Source of the DNA: Hericium rajendrae
Lineage: Eukaryota; Basidiomycota; Agaricomycetes; Russulales; Hericiaceae
Assembly (NCBI GenBank): GCA_033439255.1
Contig: CM065883.1
Span: 620,001-684,000, forward strand
Direction of reading: 5' to 3'
DNA length: 64,000 nucleotides
Position numbers and translations under genes: made by a program. Numbering within the stretch: the first letter of the stretch is position 1; each line of letters starts with the position of its first letter. The notes under the pieces are model-generated. The model searched no databases, was not told the DNA's origin, and saw only the letters and a program-made list of their open reading frames with translations. Below are positions 24,257 to 36,231 of this stretch, piece after piece.

Positions 24257-24894
24257 ACGTTGAACCTTGTTCGCATACATGTTCGAACACTTCGACTTCA
24301 TCGGACTTTGGTACTTTGGCTGATTATCGATATCCCGATACCAGGACTCTTCGTATACCTAATACCACACCTTATTCCACGCACGTTGCCTTACGCTCTA
24401 CAGTAACCGCGCGCTTTGCTACGGACTTCTGACGAGTTATTTTCAACTGACGACACCGGTACGGTATCCACCTACTATTATTGAATGCTTGCTTGTTGTG
24501 CATTTATTGCTATTATTAGGTGGTCATTATCGCTCTCTGGTGTGTTTACCTTCTTTTGGTTTCGTATTGTGGACTTTGTTTGTCGGTTTTAGGCTGTAAT
24601 ATTACAGCGGCCCCCTCGATTGTCTGCTGCGTAGCGGCTGCTTGCGGTTCAACGCGACGCGATCAAGTGCTGCCACAGACGCGTCGCGGCGACATACTCA
24701 GGGGAATTGCTCCTCCCGAGTCAATTGACTTGCGGCACCGTTGAGCGCCGCACATGCTCACGGATACAGTCGTTCTGGAGAGTGCCTCTGATTTTGTGAC
24801 ATCATGGCAATAAAACCCCTATAGGACGACTATATGACCACTCTCTCCCCATGGCCACCCTCTTTGACCGATCCTAACCGCTCGCAGTCATAAC
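24257..24894. other. Intergenic, nothing recognised
   Basis: This covers the 3' flank of the second chitin deacetylase and the 5' flank of the ECM15-like gene. No open frame with family features was found. Confidence 0.5.
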
Positions 24895-25588
24895 ATGTCG
24901 TCTAAAACCGATCTATACGCTGTCGCCGGTATGTTTCTTTGGAGACACATTCTGCCAATACCCCGGCTCGCTGAACGTCGCTTCTGATCGTGCATGAACA
25001 GACTTCTCCCTCATCCCCATCGGGACCGGGCATGACCCCTCTGTGCGTCTCCACTGACAGCCTGAGGCTTCGCGAACCATGCATTGACCAGCGGGAACCG
25101 AGCAGATCGCACCTTATGTCGTCGAGTGCGCGCGCATCCTCGATAACTCCGGGCTGAAGTACCAAGTGCGCTTCTGCTCACCATGAATAGCGCAAAGGCA
25201 AAACTGACCATGTCTTGCGACATTGCGTGCTCGCGCGCCATGATGTTCACAGATGCAGTGCGTATTCTTTACAGCGCTCATCCCACGCAGGCATCTGACG
25301 TCCGCATGCATCATTTAGTGGCAACGGCACCAACATCGGTGCGCGCCCCCATTTTCGTCTATAAATAACCCGGTCGCTGATGCGCGGACAGAGGGCCCCT
25401 GGTCCGAGGTGTGCGAGGCCATCCATGACTGCCATGTCGCCGTGCACGCCCGCGGCGCGCCGCGCATCGCGACGGACATCCGCATTGGCACCGCGAACAA
25501 ACGCGACATACCGCCCGAGGGCGAGAACGCGCGCAAGCTGCGGCGCGTGCAGGAGATGCTGGGCCGGGAGCGCGTCGGGTCGGGGTAG
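24895..25588 (+). CDS. ECM15: ECM15/MTH1187-type thiamin-binding-fold protein
   Basis: This is a small cytosolic protein of the UPF0045/DUF77 family, which is linked to thiamin binding. It reads MSSKTDLYAVADFSLIPIG, then YVVECARILDNSGLKYQ, MHGNGTNIEGPWSEV and HARGAPRIATDIRIGT. Six exons give an exact frame: 24895-24928, 25002-25042, 25106-25165, 25253-25257, 25319-25338 and 25392-25588, together 357 nt or 118 residues plus stop. The fourth exon is only 5 nt (ATGCA). Together with the next base it supplies the Met-His of the family's HGxGTxxEG signature, which no other splicing I tried restores. All its splice sites are canonical (TTCACAG acceptor, GTGCGT donor). The gene converges with the kinase gene. 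Confidence 0.9.
25253..25257 (+). other. 5-nt micro-exon of the ECM15-like gene
   Basis: The exon is ATGCA, between an intron ending in CAG at 25252 and one starting GTGCGT at 25258. It restores both the frame and the conserved His-Gly. Confidence 0.8.
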
Positions 25589-25997
25589 CTTGCTGCAAGA
25601 GCGCGTGGTTTGATGCGGTGGACGGTGCTGTCACCAGAAAACCCCAGTTGTTCATTCAGAGTGCGAGTACAGGAGTCGTAACATCGTAAAATTCGTGAGT
25701 TGCGTAGCAGCGGTAGCAGTAGCGTATCGTGGAAAGCAATGGAAGACAATGGCGAGGAAAGAGTACATTGCTGACTGAGTATGGAATGGATGCAACAAAC
25801 AAGTATGTGCCAGTAGATTAAGGAAATGAATGAAGCAAGTCAAGGCGGCAATTGTCCGACAGAATGGGGCGAGAGCATCAATCGAGGCAGGTGACGCGGG
25901 TGAAGTGTATGACTGAACGCTACGCAGCGACGGAAAAGCCTGAGTTCACTCGCGTTCGCGCGCAGCGCAGCCTGGGTATACAACAATCTAGTGCAGT
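25589..25997. other. Convergent 3' region
   Basis: This lies between the 3' ends of the ECM15-like gene (plus) and the Ste20 kinase (minus). Only untranslated sequence is expected, and nothing was recognised. Confidence 0.5.
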
Positions 25998-28325
25998 TCA
26001 GTTAATGTGATCGTGATCATAGAATGCTGGGCCACTTGATCTTGAGCCGTCGAGCCACCGCATGTATAACAACTCAGCGATGGCCGACCGTTTCGGCGAG
26101 CCTGGGTCCGCGACGACCTCCGGCGCGTCCGTGCCTGATGGTGCGACGGGGAGCTCCTCGAGCACTTCGGTGACGACCAGCCCTTTGTTCGTCATCTCGC
26201 TCTTACGCGTGACGCGCTTGTGGGGGAAGAGATTGCGCGAAGTTTGTATGTGCTGCAGGACGGCATTATTGCTGCAGTCGCGATGATCAAACTGGGCTCC
26301 ATGGGGATAAGAATAACAAAAGACGCACTCATTGATACCTGCCAGAATGTCAAGAATGACATTGTATGCTAATTCGGGGTTGACATCTGCAAGCTCATGG
26401 AAGCCCCGCGACAGCATGCTGAGCGATTCAATCTCGCGCGCGTCCATGTCATCGGTAATACTCTATGGAAGATGTCAACAACCTAAAATGACTTAGTGTG
26501 ACGTGAGAAACTGGCCTTCTGCAGGGCCGGCAGCACGACGTCTTCCACAATCGTCTTGCCAGCCTTCACTGTCTCGCTCGTGGTGCGCTTGTGTGTCGAC
26601 GACCTATCCTTGACGGGCGAGCTAGGCGCGGAGCCCGAACCGCTGCCGCGCATGCTCCCCACGTACTCCGCCGACAGCCTGAGCGAGCCCGCCGCATCCA
26701 CCTTCTTCACTGGCCGGATAGTGTCCACTCCTGTCCCCAGATCCACGTCCCGCACTAACGTTCCACCCGCCGAGTTGCGCGCAGCGTAGGATGCGCGGCG
26801 CGGCGTGCGGACATACGCGGGCGGGGCGCCGAGCGGCGATGGCGATGGCGATTGTGGGGGTGTGCTCGGCAAGCCCGCAGTCTCCTCAGATGGTTGGTTC
26901 TCTTCAGGCGATGCGGGCAGATCTCGTGTTGGCGAGCGAGGTGGCCGAATGAGGACTGTGGAATGGGCGGCCTGCAGATTGCTGCCGATGCCCGCCCCGG
27001 CGCTACCTGTGACCGCGTCCGTCGAGTCGAGAGTGCGCACGTCCTCCGCAGTCTCGAAAACAGAGTCGACGTCGTCTTGCTCGTCTGGGATCATCCCCGG
27101 AGGCATCAGGTCCTTCGCCATGCCGCGGAACGTCCCCATCGCGGCGGTAGACTTGATCGTGTCGAAATTCCACTCGCTGCGCAACGTGCCGTCCCATGAC
27201 GCGATGCTACTCCGCACAGTCTGTTGATACTGCTGAGCTGCGCGGTTAGGCGAGCGGCTGCGGTAGTCCTGATACCGCTCGGTGAGCTCGGTGAGATACG
27301 AAGTCTTTTCGCACTCTTGATAAACCGGTGCTGGAGCAACTGGCTGGCAGTCGGACGCTATGGATTTCAGTCAGGATTGTGTGCGAGGGACAATGAATGA
27401 GGCTCACCTCATTGGGATCTTTTGTGAGGCACTGCGCGACAAAGTCTTTGAAGACTGCAGAGAACTGGCCTTCCAGCACAGGAGGTTTCGCCTTCGGGAT
27501 GAGAAACAAGACACGCATAGGGTGGTACTCCGCCAAAGGAGGCTCGCCCTTGGCCATCTCGATCGCGGTGATGCCCAAGCTCCACATGTCTGCCTTCGCA
27601 TCGTACCCCGCCTGCCTGATAACTTCAGGTGCCATCCAAAACGGCGTCCCCACGAACGTATGACGGAGAGTGCTGGTCAGCTGCGCTGCGACACCGAAGT
27701 CTGCGAGCTTGACTTTGCCGGACGCGGAGAGGAGGACGTTCGCTGCTTTGATGTCGCGATGGATCGTCCCTTCGCTGTGCAGATATTCGAGCCCCAGCAG
27801 CAACTCCCGACAAATGACAGCAATATGCGCCTCGGAGAATACGCCAGGCTTGAGGAGGTCTAAACACGAACCACCGGCGAGGTACTCCATGACGATCCAA
27901 AGCTTGTAGGCGACGACGAAAGAGCCATAGTAACGAGTGACAAACTCGGATTCGTGCTGGGCGAGGTTTGCAATCTCCTGCTGGATCTCGGATATATCGT
28001 CATCCGAGTCCTCCAAGTCTGCAAGCCACGCGTTTCGACCACAGTCAGACCTGCCCAACACACCACGAGCACAGCACGCACCAATCTGCTTTATAGCGAC
28101 TATCTGCTTGGTGTCATTGTGCATCGCCTTGTACACCGTCCCGAAGCTCCCCGTGCCCAGCTTCTCGAGCAGCGTGTACTGGCTCGCGGGATTGCTGCTT
28201 GGGACCGGGTACGGCTCGCGCGGGCGCGCCTTGAGGTCGGGCGAGGACGGCGTGTGAACGGATCGGCTCTGCGTAGGAGACGGCGGGTCAACGGGGCTGC
28301 GCTTTTTCAGACGTGAGCCGGCCAT
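25998..28325 (-). CDS. Ste20-like protein kinase, germinal-centre (GCKIII) type
   Basis: This Ser/Thr kinase resembles Mst3/Ysk1 and fungal Kic1/Nak1/Sid1 kinases, which act upstream of NDR kinases in polarity and septation. The kinase domain starts near residue 50: [24 protein letters not shown] (the Lys), [35 protein letters not shown], then the Ste20 hallmark [10 protein letters not shown] and [21 protein letters not shown] long disordered Ser/Pro/Thr tail follows, and a conserved C-terminal part ([27 protein letters not shown]). A negatively charged insert, [15 protein letters not shown], directly after the Lys is typical of GCKIII. The frame slips once, near 27305, at the A run in [18 protein letters not shown]. 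The start [11 protein letters not shown] is the first ATG; an open frame runs further upstream without one. Confidence 0.9.
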
Positions 28326-29360
28326 GGCGTGCGGACGCTGCGATCCAGCGGCGCGCGGGAGGGGTGGTGTTGGTCGTGGGCAGCATGCCGGAGGTCGGGC
28401 CTCCAGCGATACCAGCCGCACGTGGACACGCACCACCTGTAGCGTGCGTCATGGAACCACTGCACAATCAGTGATTCGTGCCGCATGTCCCATGAGTACA
28501 TAAAGCGCCGCCGGTGATGCTCGCACGCACCCCGGCTTCGGAATCAAAGGCGGAAAGCACTCACCATGATCTACCCCGTGCGTGATGGATGGGGTGCTGT
28601 TTTTCCCGGTGGCGTGCGGCAACGGCTCTGCCCTTCGATGGAGGGTGATGGGGGCAGCTGGGACGATTGGGACGGCTGATATCGAGCTGAGAAAGGATAC
28701 TGAATGCGCAGAAAGACAGGAGCAAACCGATCTTGCCGGCAGAAAGTAGATGCCTAGCTAGGCAACGGTTGTCGGTCGCTCTTTACGAACTATCAGAGCG
28801 AAAGCAAAGAGCTTGGGTAGAAATTTTGCAGTGGAAATGCCAGAGGATGGGGGGCATGCAGAAGAGTACGTACGTGATAGGAAACAGTTCTGAAGGCCAG
28901 ACGCGACGGGAGTCAAGCGCCTATGGCGTCGGTCATCGCGAGACGCGACGCGAAGCACTCCGCCTGCGCTTTCCTAATCGGTAAGTGATGTCCTTCGGCA
29001 CCACCATCGACTGAGGAACTGGAGGACTCAGAAAGAGAAAGAAACACGACGACCACAAGAACGCCAGTGCTTCACTAGATCTCCTGAATAAATAGATCGC
29101 TATCTCCGTCACAGCTACAGAAACGCCAAAACATATCACACACATGCCCGAACCGGATTCTCCGACACGTCTGTTTCTGGGCTTGTGATATCCCGAAGGT
29201 CATAGATAATATGCTGATCTCGGAAATGCACGTCAGCGATGGTATTGTACAAATTGTCAATGTCATGATATCTCCTGCCGAACTGGCGAAATGCGTAGTG
29301 AATAGCCAAACTGTTGTAATGAGATGAAGGAACCCAGTCCTATGTCTAACGCGTCTTGAG
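28326..29360. other. Intergenic, nothing recognised
   Basis: About 1 kb between two minus-strand genes, covering the kinase promoter and the TB2-family gene's 3' flank. Short open frames show no family features. Confidence 0.5.
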
Positions 29361-31352
29361 TCAACCCACCACCCTGCGCCGTCCCCGCGCCGCCTGTGTC
29401 ACCGTTGCCTTCCCCTCTGGTGCGCGCCTAGCTTGAGCTGCTGTCGAACGCGTGGTAGGAGCTGCAGCGGAACGAGGAGCAGCAGTGCGCAGTGACGTCC
29501 GTGTAGCGACTGTCCGAGCACTGGCGCGCGGCGCCGTAGGCTTCTCCACAGTTGGTCGGGCACCTCGCGGTCCTCCGGCCGATCGGACAACGGGAACAGC
29601 TTTGGGACGCACAATCTTGACGGCGACCTTGACAGGGCGCGGCGTGGTACCAATACGGCGCCGCTTAGAGTCCAACGAGCTCCCCTCGCTCTCGCCGCCC
29701 ACCTTCTCCTGGGTGTCATCGTCCATGGTCACGTCCGACTCCGTCTCCAGATTCGCCTGCATAGAGGAGGATTTTGATCGGAGGCCCGGTGCCGGCCGTC
29801 TTGCGAAATGCGGCGTCGTGGCGCGTACCGCACGCGCCGGGGTGCGAGCGTGGACAGCGGGCCGCGGCCAGCTCCGCTTCTTGCCTGCTTTGCTGGAAAC
29901 CTCGGAACTGGACCTCGACCGCGAATCTGATGAGGACCTGGTGACCAAAGAGTCCGCGTGCCCCACGGTCGTGAGCACCGTCGGCCCGCTGGATGTGCTC
30001 GACGCCACCGTCGCCACCGTCGCGATGGACCTGTTCGACAGCGTATACGACATGGGGATCGGCATACGGTGGTACACCGGCGGCGGGGTGCGCATCGTTA
30101 CGTCGAAGTCGTCTTCTTCGTCGACGTAGTCGTCGTCATCGTACTCGTCGCTTTCGGATATAATATATTCGGTATCATGTTGAACCCGGGTCATGCTGAT
30201 GTCGTCGCTCATGTCACCATCGGAGCCGGGGTTCGGAAGCTCACGCGGCGGCAGGAGCGACCCGCCAAAATCCTGCTCGTCGCCTTCGATGGGGCTCGGC
30301 AGGCCGTCGATATCCCGGTCCTCAAGAATGCTCGAGAATTGCAGAGCGTTGGTGATGGGACGTAGATCGGAGTTTGGGAGGCCGTTAGACGCTGGAAGAG
30401 GTGTGGGCGGGTATGCCGAGGGAAAAGCTGGGTATGTTCGCCAGTCATCCACCATGGTCCCAGCTGTGCTGTAAGTAGAGTGGGCATCTTCGTCGAACTC
30501 ATCATGTGCCGCTGGAGGAGGGTGCCAAATCTGAGGTGCTTCGTTGGAGGATCCTCTGGGAATGTAAAACTTCGAAGCGAGGTCCGCTGCGCGTCTAGAC
30601 TCTGCAGTGTTATGCGACCCGTTGCTATTTACGCCGTCCGAAGCGGGTCGGGATGATCGTCCCAATCCAGGTCGAACCGGAGCACGTCGGGGCCTCAATG
30701 TAGCGTCGCCGTCGATCATTTCAGATGACCCATTGTACGCACTAGAGCCATCGTCGGAGGCCATCTCTGTCAATGCCTGGTCGGGCTGGTCGACTGAATT
30801 GTGACGACGCCACCATGCGATGACAGGATAGAGGGGGATGCAAGCAACCAAGATGGCGAAGTCTCCAAGGTTATGTACCATGTCTAAGAGGGAGTCGAGA
30901 GTCGCTACGTAGGGCTTGACGAGGGGTCGTACAACATGGAGATAGATCGGCTCGGCGCCCTTGAACACTGATCAGTACCAGTTGGAGGCGAGCACCAGAG
31001 ATAGCATACCCTAGCGCGAGAGAGGATAAAGAAGACCAGTATGATTGACTTGATCTCGTCATAGAACGGTATAAATATGCTGATGATGCCTTCGACCACG
31101 GCCTCATATGACGCTAGGCAGCACTGTGGATGGTATGTCGGTAACTGAACAACACCGACAAGAAACTTTGCTCACCCATAAGATCCAGATCGACATACAT
31201 CCTTTCATGTCCCTCTTGCGTTGGGTCATGGCGCGGACGCTGGGTTGGCCATTGTTACGAGCAGATGGCGGAGGACGCTTAAGAGTCTTGAAGGTTTGAT
31301 AAATATTCTGGAAAACAAGGTAGGAGCGCAGGGAAAGCACTATAAGACCCAT
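29361..31352 (-). CDS. TB2/DP1/HVA22 (REEP/Yop1) family protein with long tail
   Basis: This is an ER membrane-shaping protein of the reticulon-like REEP/Yop1 class. After a hydrophobic N-terminus (MGLIVLSLRSYLVFQNIY) come the family blocks IWILW, YEAVVEGIISIFIPFYDEIK, SIILVFFILSRAR and GAEPIYLHVVRPLVKPY, then another hydrophobic stretch, FAILVACIPLYPVIAWW. The remaining 450 residues or so are disordered, rich in Ser, Asp and Pro, and end in an Arg/Ala/Thr-rich basic tail (RTSLRTAAPRSAAAPTTRS). That tail could bind microtubules or nucleic acid, as in some REEPs, but this is inference. Three exons: the first intron follows IWILW and the second follows LSRAR, where the best acceptor is CAAG|GGCGCC. 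The frame is intact. It is divergent from BUD31 across 271 bp. Confidence 0.85.
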
Positions 31353-31623
31353 GGTTGTCGCCAAGTCGGTGGCGCTCAACGCCAGTCAGTAACGCCCAAG
31401 AAATGCTCTTTATAGAGAGGAGAAAAGGTGAGGTTGTGAGTGCACACGAGCCGACGTGGAAGGCAGTAAAAGAGCTGATGCCTCGTGCCCGACGCGCCTC
31501 AAGATGCAAACGCGTTTTCTACGCTCACGTGTTCGTTTATGTAAATTGCCGGCGCTTACTGCAGTATTGAGCCAACAGGCGGCAGCTGCACTTCGTCTCC
31601 AACCGCGTTCACGTCCTGAAGCC
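31353..31623. promoter_or_regulatory. Divergent promoter, TB2-family gene / BUD31
   Basis: Only 271 bp separate the two start codons, so the genes share a bidirectional promoter region. No TATA box is obvious on the BUD31 side. Confidence 0.45.
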
Positions 31624-32304
31624 ATGCCTAAAATCAGGACAACTAGGACGAAGAAACCTCCGGAGGGGTTTGAGGACATCGAAGGGGTACGCATACCTGT
31701 CTCTTTTTCTGAATAGCCACCACTCACCTTTCCGCACAGATCCTCGACGACTATGCAAAGAAGATGCGGGATGCTGAGAACGAGTCTCATGAAGGGAAGC
31801 GCAAAACCGAGTCCCTGTGGCCCATAATGCGCATATCCCACACGCGTTCGCGATACATCTATGAGCTCTATTACAAGCGAGAGGCTATCAGCAAGGAGCT
31901 CTACGACTGGCTTTTGAAGGAAGGGTACGCGGACAACAAGTGAGTCGTGGTTTTCGTCTGTATGTTGAAAGTTACTCATTGTTACGTGTCATTAGTCTGA
32001 TCGCGAAATGGAAGAAGCCTGGGTACGAGAAATTATGCTGTCTGCGCTGCATACAGACCAGGGTGCGTCGTATTTACTACTATCGTCTTTTGGTGGATAT
32101 AGAATCAACTCCTTCCTTCTTTTCCGTTACCAGGATATGAATTATCAAGGATCGACTTGCATCTGTCGCGTTCCAAAAGCCCAGCTTCGAGAAGGCACGA
32201 TAGTCGAATGCGTCCATTGCGGTAAGTGTGTTTCGATACTTGTCCTTGGGCATGATCTCATTTTTCTCCATATAGGTTGTCGGGGATGTAGCTCGGACTC
32301 ATGA
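31624..32304 (+). CDS. BUD31: Pre-mRNA splicing factor BUD31 (G10 protein)
   Basis: BUD31 is a small zinc-binding protein of the activated spliceosome, close to the U2/U6 catalytic core. The protein reads [80 protein letters not shown], then CICRVPK and [16 protein letters not shown]. All the zinc-cluster cysteines (CCLRC, CIC, CVHCGCRGC) are present. Five exons (31624-31686, 31740-31939, 31996-32062, 32134-32221, 32276-32304) give 447 nt and an unbroken frame of 148 residues, the usual length. It is one of the few fully clean genes in the window, so its exon pattern is a good reference for local splice sites. Confidence 0.97.
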
Positions 32305-32665
32305 CGGAAAGGAAATCAGTTAGTCCAGACTCTGGCCATCTTGGCTAAGGTAGCGCAGTCCATTCTCTCAGTCCGCAAATGGTTTCGCCGTCGGGGCGCA
32401 GGAGCCACGCTCCGCTCTTATCGCGATAGGCTACTAGAAGTGCAGGATTCTGGTTCCTTCTACGACGCCGCCTTCTTGTGTGCATACCATATATAATATC
32501 TGACTGTACATGTGCGATATGTCCACTGTATCCAGGTTTCACCAGCTGTTGAACTTGGTTTGAACTTGTGTATTCGGACGAAGGTACGGTTTCAACTAGC
32601 CGCCCAACTGCCGGGTAAGGGAACTGGCCCTGATTATGTAAATGATGTTGTGCTGTGCCTGGGAT
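32305..32665. other. Intergenic, 3' of BUD31
   Basis: Nothing recognised apart from the downstream promoter elements of the antiporter gene, listed separately. Confidence 0.45.
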
Positions 32666-32739
32666 GCGCTACGCCTCCTATGGCGCGCTATGCTCCCTGG
32701 ATCACTCGTTTGACACATTGTGTGATCCCGGCGTAGCGC
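32666..32739. promoter_or_regulatory. Nested inverted repeat (hairpin) beside KHA1 TATA box
   Basis: Outer arms GCGCTACGCC (32666-32675) and GGCGTAGCGC (32730-32739) are perfect 10-bp complements. Inner arms GGATCAC (32699-32705) and GTGATCC (32722-32728) are perfect 7-bp complements. On the 3' side the arms are separated by one base, on the 5' side by 23. The element ends one base before TATATA (32741-32746) and about 95 bp before the KHA1 ATG. It may be a protein-binding site or a DNA hairpin; its function is unknown. Confidence 0.6.
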
Positions 32740-32740
32740 G

Positions 32741-32746
32741 TATATA
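32741..32746 (+). promoter_or_regulatory. TATA box of KHA1-like gene
   Basis: TATATA lies 88 bp before ATG 32834 and directly follows the inverted repeat. Confidence 0.5.
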
Positions 32747-32833
32747 GGTAGCAGGACGCCCGCCGGGAGCTCAACAGGTTCTTTTCCAACTTCCATCTGG
32801 TGGTCCCGTTTCTTTTCCCGTTCGACGTCCGTT

Positions 32834-35800
32834 ATGGGAGAGTTCTCCACCCGGATTCTCGAGGTCGGCAGTGGCCTCGTTCAACGGGCTACTACGAAAG
32901 CGCCAGAGCAGGTATGTTATCCTATCCCCTACTTCTGCTGCGCCGTCGTTTGTTGAATGTCTTTCCAGGCAGGTATTTTTGCTGGTCTCAATCCCGCGAC
33001 GTACAATAAGAGCGACCCATTTCCGCTATGGGTGATTCAATCAAGTCCGTGCATCTTCATTCGATGCCTCACCATCACTTACATGATGTTTCTGGTGCAG
33101 TCATCATCCTGGCCATGGCACAATTTCTGGCCTTTTTCCTGGGCCGCATTCGCCAGCCCAGGGTGATTGCGGAAGTCATCGGAGGTGTTCTGCTTGGGCC
33201 GTCTGTCATGGGCCATATCCCCAACTTCACAAACACCATCTTCCCCCAAGATTCCCTCGTCCTGCTGACCTTGACCAGCACTATTGGCTTGATCTTCTTC
33301 CTTTTCTTGGTCGGGCTTGAACTCGACATGGCGCTTGTGAAGAACAACGCAAAGGCGTCCGCCACAATCTCCATCGCTGGGCTTATCGTTCCTCTCGGCT
33401 TGGGCGCTGCTCTTGCCGTGCCCATTTACCATCAATTCGTCGATCCCAGCGTTAATTATGGCTATTTCATCCTGTTCGTTGCTGTTGCCGTGGGGATCAC
33501 CGCGTTCCCCGTGCTTTGCCGGATTCTTACCGAAACCAAGCTCATGGACACGACAGTGGGCATAGTGGTGCTGTCGGCAGGTGTCGGCAATGATGTTGTC
33601 GGTTGGGTTCTGCTTGCCCTGACCGTTGCCCTGGTGAATGCTTCGACTGGGTTGACTGCTCTCTGGGTGCTTCTTACCGGGTTTGGCTTCGCGCTCTTCA
33701 TGCTGCTTCCCGTCAAGTGGGCTTACGCCTGGACTGCGAGGCGGTTGGGTTGTTTGGAGACTGGGCAGCCCACCGCCGTCATGATGTCCCTCACCCTTGT
33801 GATCGTTCTGGTATCGGCATTCTTCACTGATATCATTGGAATCCATCCTATCTTTGGTATGTTTGTAATCCGTGCACCATCCTGTCGTGTTGCTCACGTG
33901 TTTGTCAGGCGGTTTCTTGGCAGGCCTGATTATACCTAAGGAAAATGGGTACGGCATCGCTGTCGTAGAGAAGCTGGAGGATTTCATTGGTCTGTTGCTC
34001 TTGCCACAGGTGCGTTCTACGACGTGTTAGGTCATTCGGAGCTCACAGTCCCTACAGTACTTTGCGCTGTCGGGCCTGAGGACTAACTTGGGATTACTCA
34101 ACAATGGTATCACATGGGGATATACCATTCTCATATGCGTTGTCGCTTTCTTCTCCAAGTTCATCTCCTGCGCTATAGCCGCAAAGGTTTGGGGCTACAA
34201 TCTGCGCGAGTCTGGCGCAGTTGGTGCCTTGATGAGTTGCAAAGGGTGAGCGCCTTACTACAGTTCCATTCTTAGCCTGTCAAGCTGAAACACTTCTTAG
34301 CCTTATCGAATTGATTGTCCTGAATGTCGGTTTGAGTGCCAATATCCTCGATACACGAACATTTTCCATGTTCGTCCTGCACGCCCTGGTCCTGACGTTC
34401 ATAACGACACCGCTCACCCTCTGGATCTATCCGGCAAGGGTTCGCACCATGGCTACCGCTTTTGTTCCAGGGGCGCGCAGGTCAGAGAAGCACACGGAAG
34501 GTGGTGGAGAGGCGTTAGCTTCGCTGGGCGAGATTAAGACACGCTTTGCTGTCATCTTGGACAAGATGGACCAGCTGCCCTCGATCATGACGTTGACGTA
34601 CCTCCTGCAACGCCCATCTTCATTGCAGGAATTACTGGCCAGCAGACCCGTTTCCATCTCAGAGAAGGATTCGCAAACTGAAACGAGCCCTCTGCCTCAG
34701 GCCCTGGTTCCAGGCGTCACTTCCGCTTCCCGGTCTGTCTCCATGGACGCCCTGCGTCTCGTCGAATTGACGGATCGCACATCGGCGCTTCTCAAGTCCC
34801 ATGCGGCGGAGGCACTCGGCCAGAGTGATCGCATTCTTTCGATTTTCCGCACCTTCGGGCGTCTGAACAGGTTTTTCGTGTCCACCACGCTATCCGTGGT
34901 GAGCTATGAGGAGTTCTCATCGACCGTTGCAGAACACGCACGCGAACACGGCTCGGAGATGGTTCTGATTCCATGGAGCTCTTCCACAAACATGGCGGAG
35001 GATGCCTCACGCTCAACAACTTCTGTCGGAACTGCGAATCCATTCGACGCTCTTTTTGGGAGGCCCACAGGCCAAGACCAAACGTCTTCCATCGTATACT
35101 CGCAGTTCATTCGGAAGATGTTTGCTGAGACTCCTACTGACGTTGCTCTCTTCGTCGATCGCGGCTTGTCAAGTCTCACCACTGTCGCGTACCCACACAT
35201 CTTCCTGCCGTTCTTCGGCGGACCGGATGATCGCCTCGCCCTGTCTTTCGTGATCCAGCTCTGCACCAACGAAGCTATCACCGCTACGATCGTCCGCATG
35301 AAAAAAGTCGATTCGGACGCCCTGAGCCCAGTAGCCACGAATGAGAAGACAATTGATGAGAAGACAGAAGGCCACCTGGCAAGCCTCGGCTATGGCGGCG
35401 TAAGTCGACAATTTCTTTTATTCATCACGTCTGTCTCATGCTATTTCCAGAACTACGTCGACACCGTATACGGCCACCGCGATAGCCAAACCAGACTGCA
35501 GTCCGACGCCGCCGATAGCATCGCCTGGGCACGCTACATCTCGCCCGCGACGCCTCACAGCGCCGAGATCGCGGGCGCGCTGAGCCGTATCGCGTTCGAG
35601 GATGCGCCGTCCGTAAGCCCGCTGCACGCGATGCTCGAGCTCGCGAGCGCGCAGGCGGCGCGCGAATCCGCGCGCCCGCTGCTCGTCGTCGTCGGGCGCT
35701 CGCGGCGCATTGCGATCGAGTCGCACCAGGCGGAGCTGCGCAAGCTCGTTGCGGAGCGCGGGCTCACGGTCGGCGCCGAGGCGGCGAAGACGCTGGGCGA

Positions 35801-35891
35801 TGTGGGGGCCGCGTTTGTGGCGACGGGGGCAAATGCGAGCTTGATGGTTGTGCAGGCACGGGGGTGGACCGCGGGTCCTGAAGGGATTTGA
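32834..35891 (+). CDS. KHA1: K+/H+ antiporter, CPA2 family (KHA1-like)
   Basis: This monovalent cation/proton exchanger of internal membranes or the plasma membrane handles K+ and pH balance. The N-terminal exons read AGIFAGLNPATYNKSDPFPL and then WVIQS-IIILAMAQFLAFFL. The transport domain shows RQPRVIAEVIGGVLLGPSVM, FLFLVGLELDM, GITAFPVLCRILTE, the ion-site helix AGVGNDVVGWVLLAL, the stretch HPIFGGFLAGLIIP and ALSGLRTNLGLLN. About half the protein (roughly residue 450 to 900) is a cytosolic regulatory region. Introns are short, and the one before IIILAM uses donor A|GTCCGT. No frame slip is seen over 3 kb. The start MGEFSTRILE is the first ATG after the TATA box. The ND pair in place of DD is what the ion-site helix shows here; ion specificity is inferred from the family. 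Confidence 0.92.
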
Positions 35892-36231
35892 GGTGGAGGT
35901 TCGCTTTGTGTATTCTATATTGCTTTCTTGTACGTGTTTGACAGCATGTTACCTATTTGGTTTGGTTTGGATTATATCCCTGTCGTTTACCTTCGTTCTC
36001 TGACTCGTCTCATACACATCGTCTATATTTACTGTAACATGCTCTTCTTTTTTATTGTGTAGAGTTTGGATAGAGTCGAGCTTAACACGAATGTGCTTAG
36101 TGTGCGACCTATCAATGCGCAATCCTAGCATATCCACGTCCGCAAGTGATCCTACGTGTACAAATACAAAAGGCTCCTAGACATCCAAGGTTCGATCCTA
36201 TCTGTCAGTTGGCGTAGAGGAATATGACCGA
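35892..36231. other. Convergent 3' region
   Basis: This lies between the 3' ends of the antiporter (plus) and family A copy 2 (minus). No feature was recognised. Confidence 0.5.

Noticed and set aside
29452-30129. 225-codon plus-strand open frame
   Set aside because: It is antisense to the disordered tail of the TB2-family protein and has no homology features.
33079-33987. 302-codon minus-strand open frame
   Set aside because: It is antisense to the antiporter transmembrane domain. The composition is hydrophilic and meaningless, as expected of a shadow.
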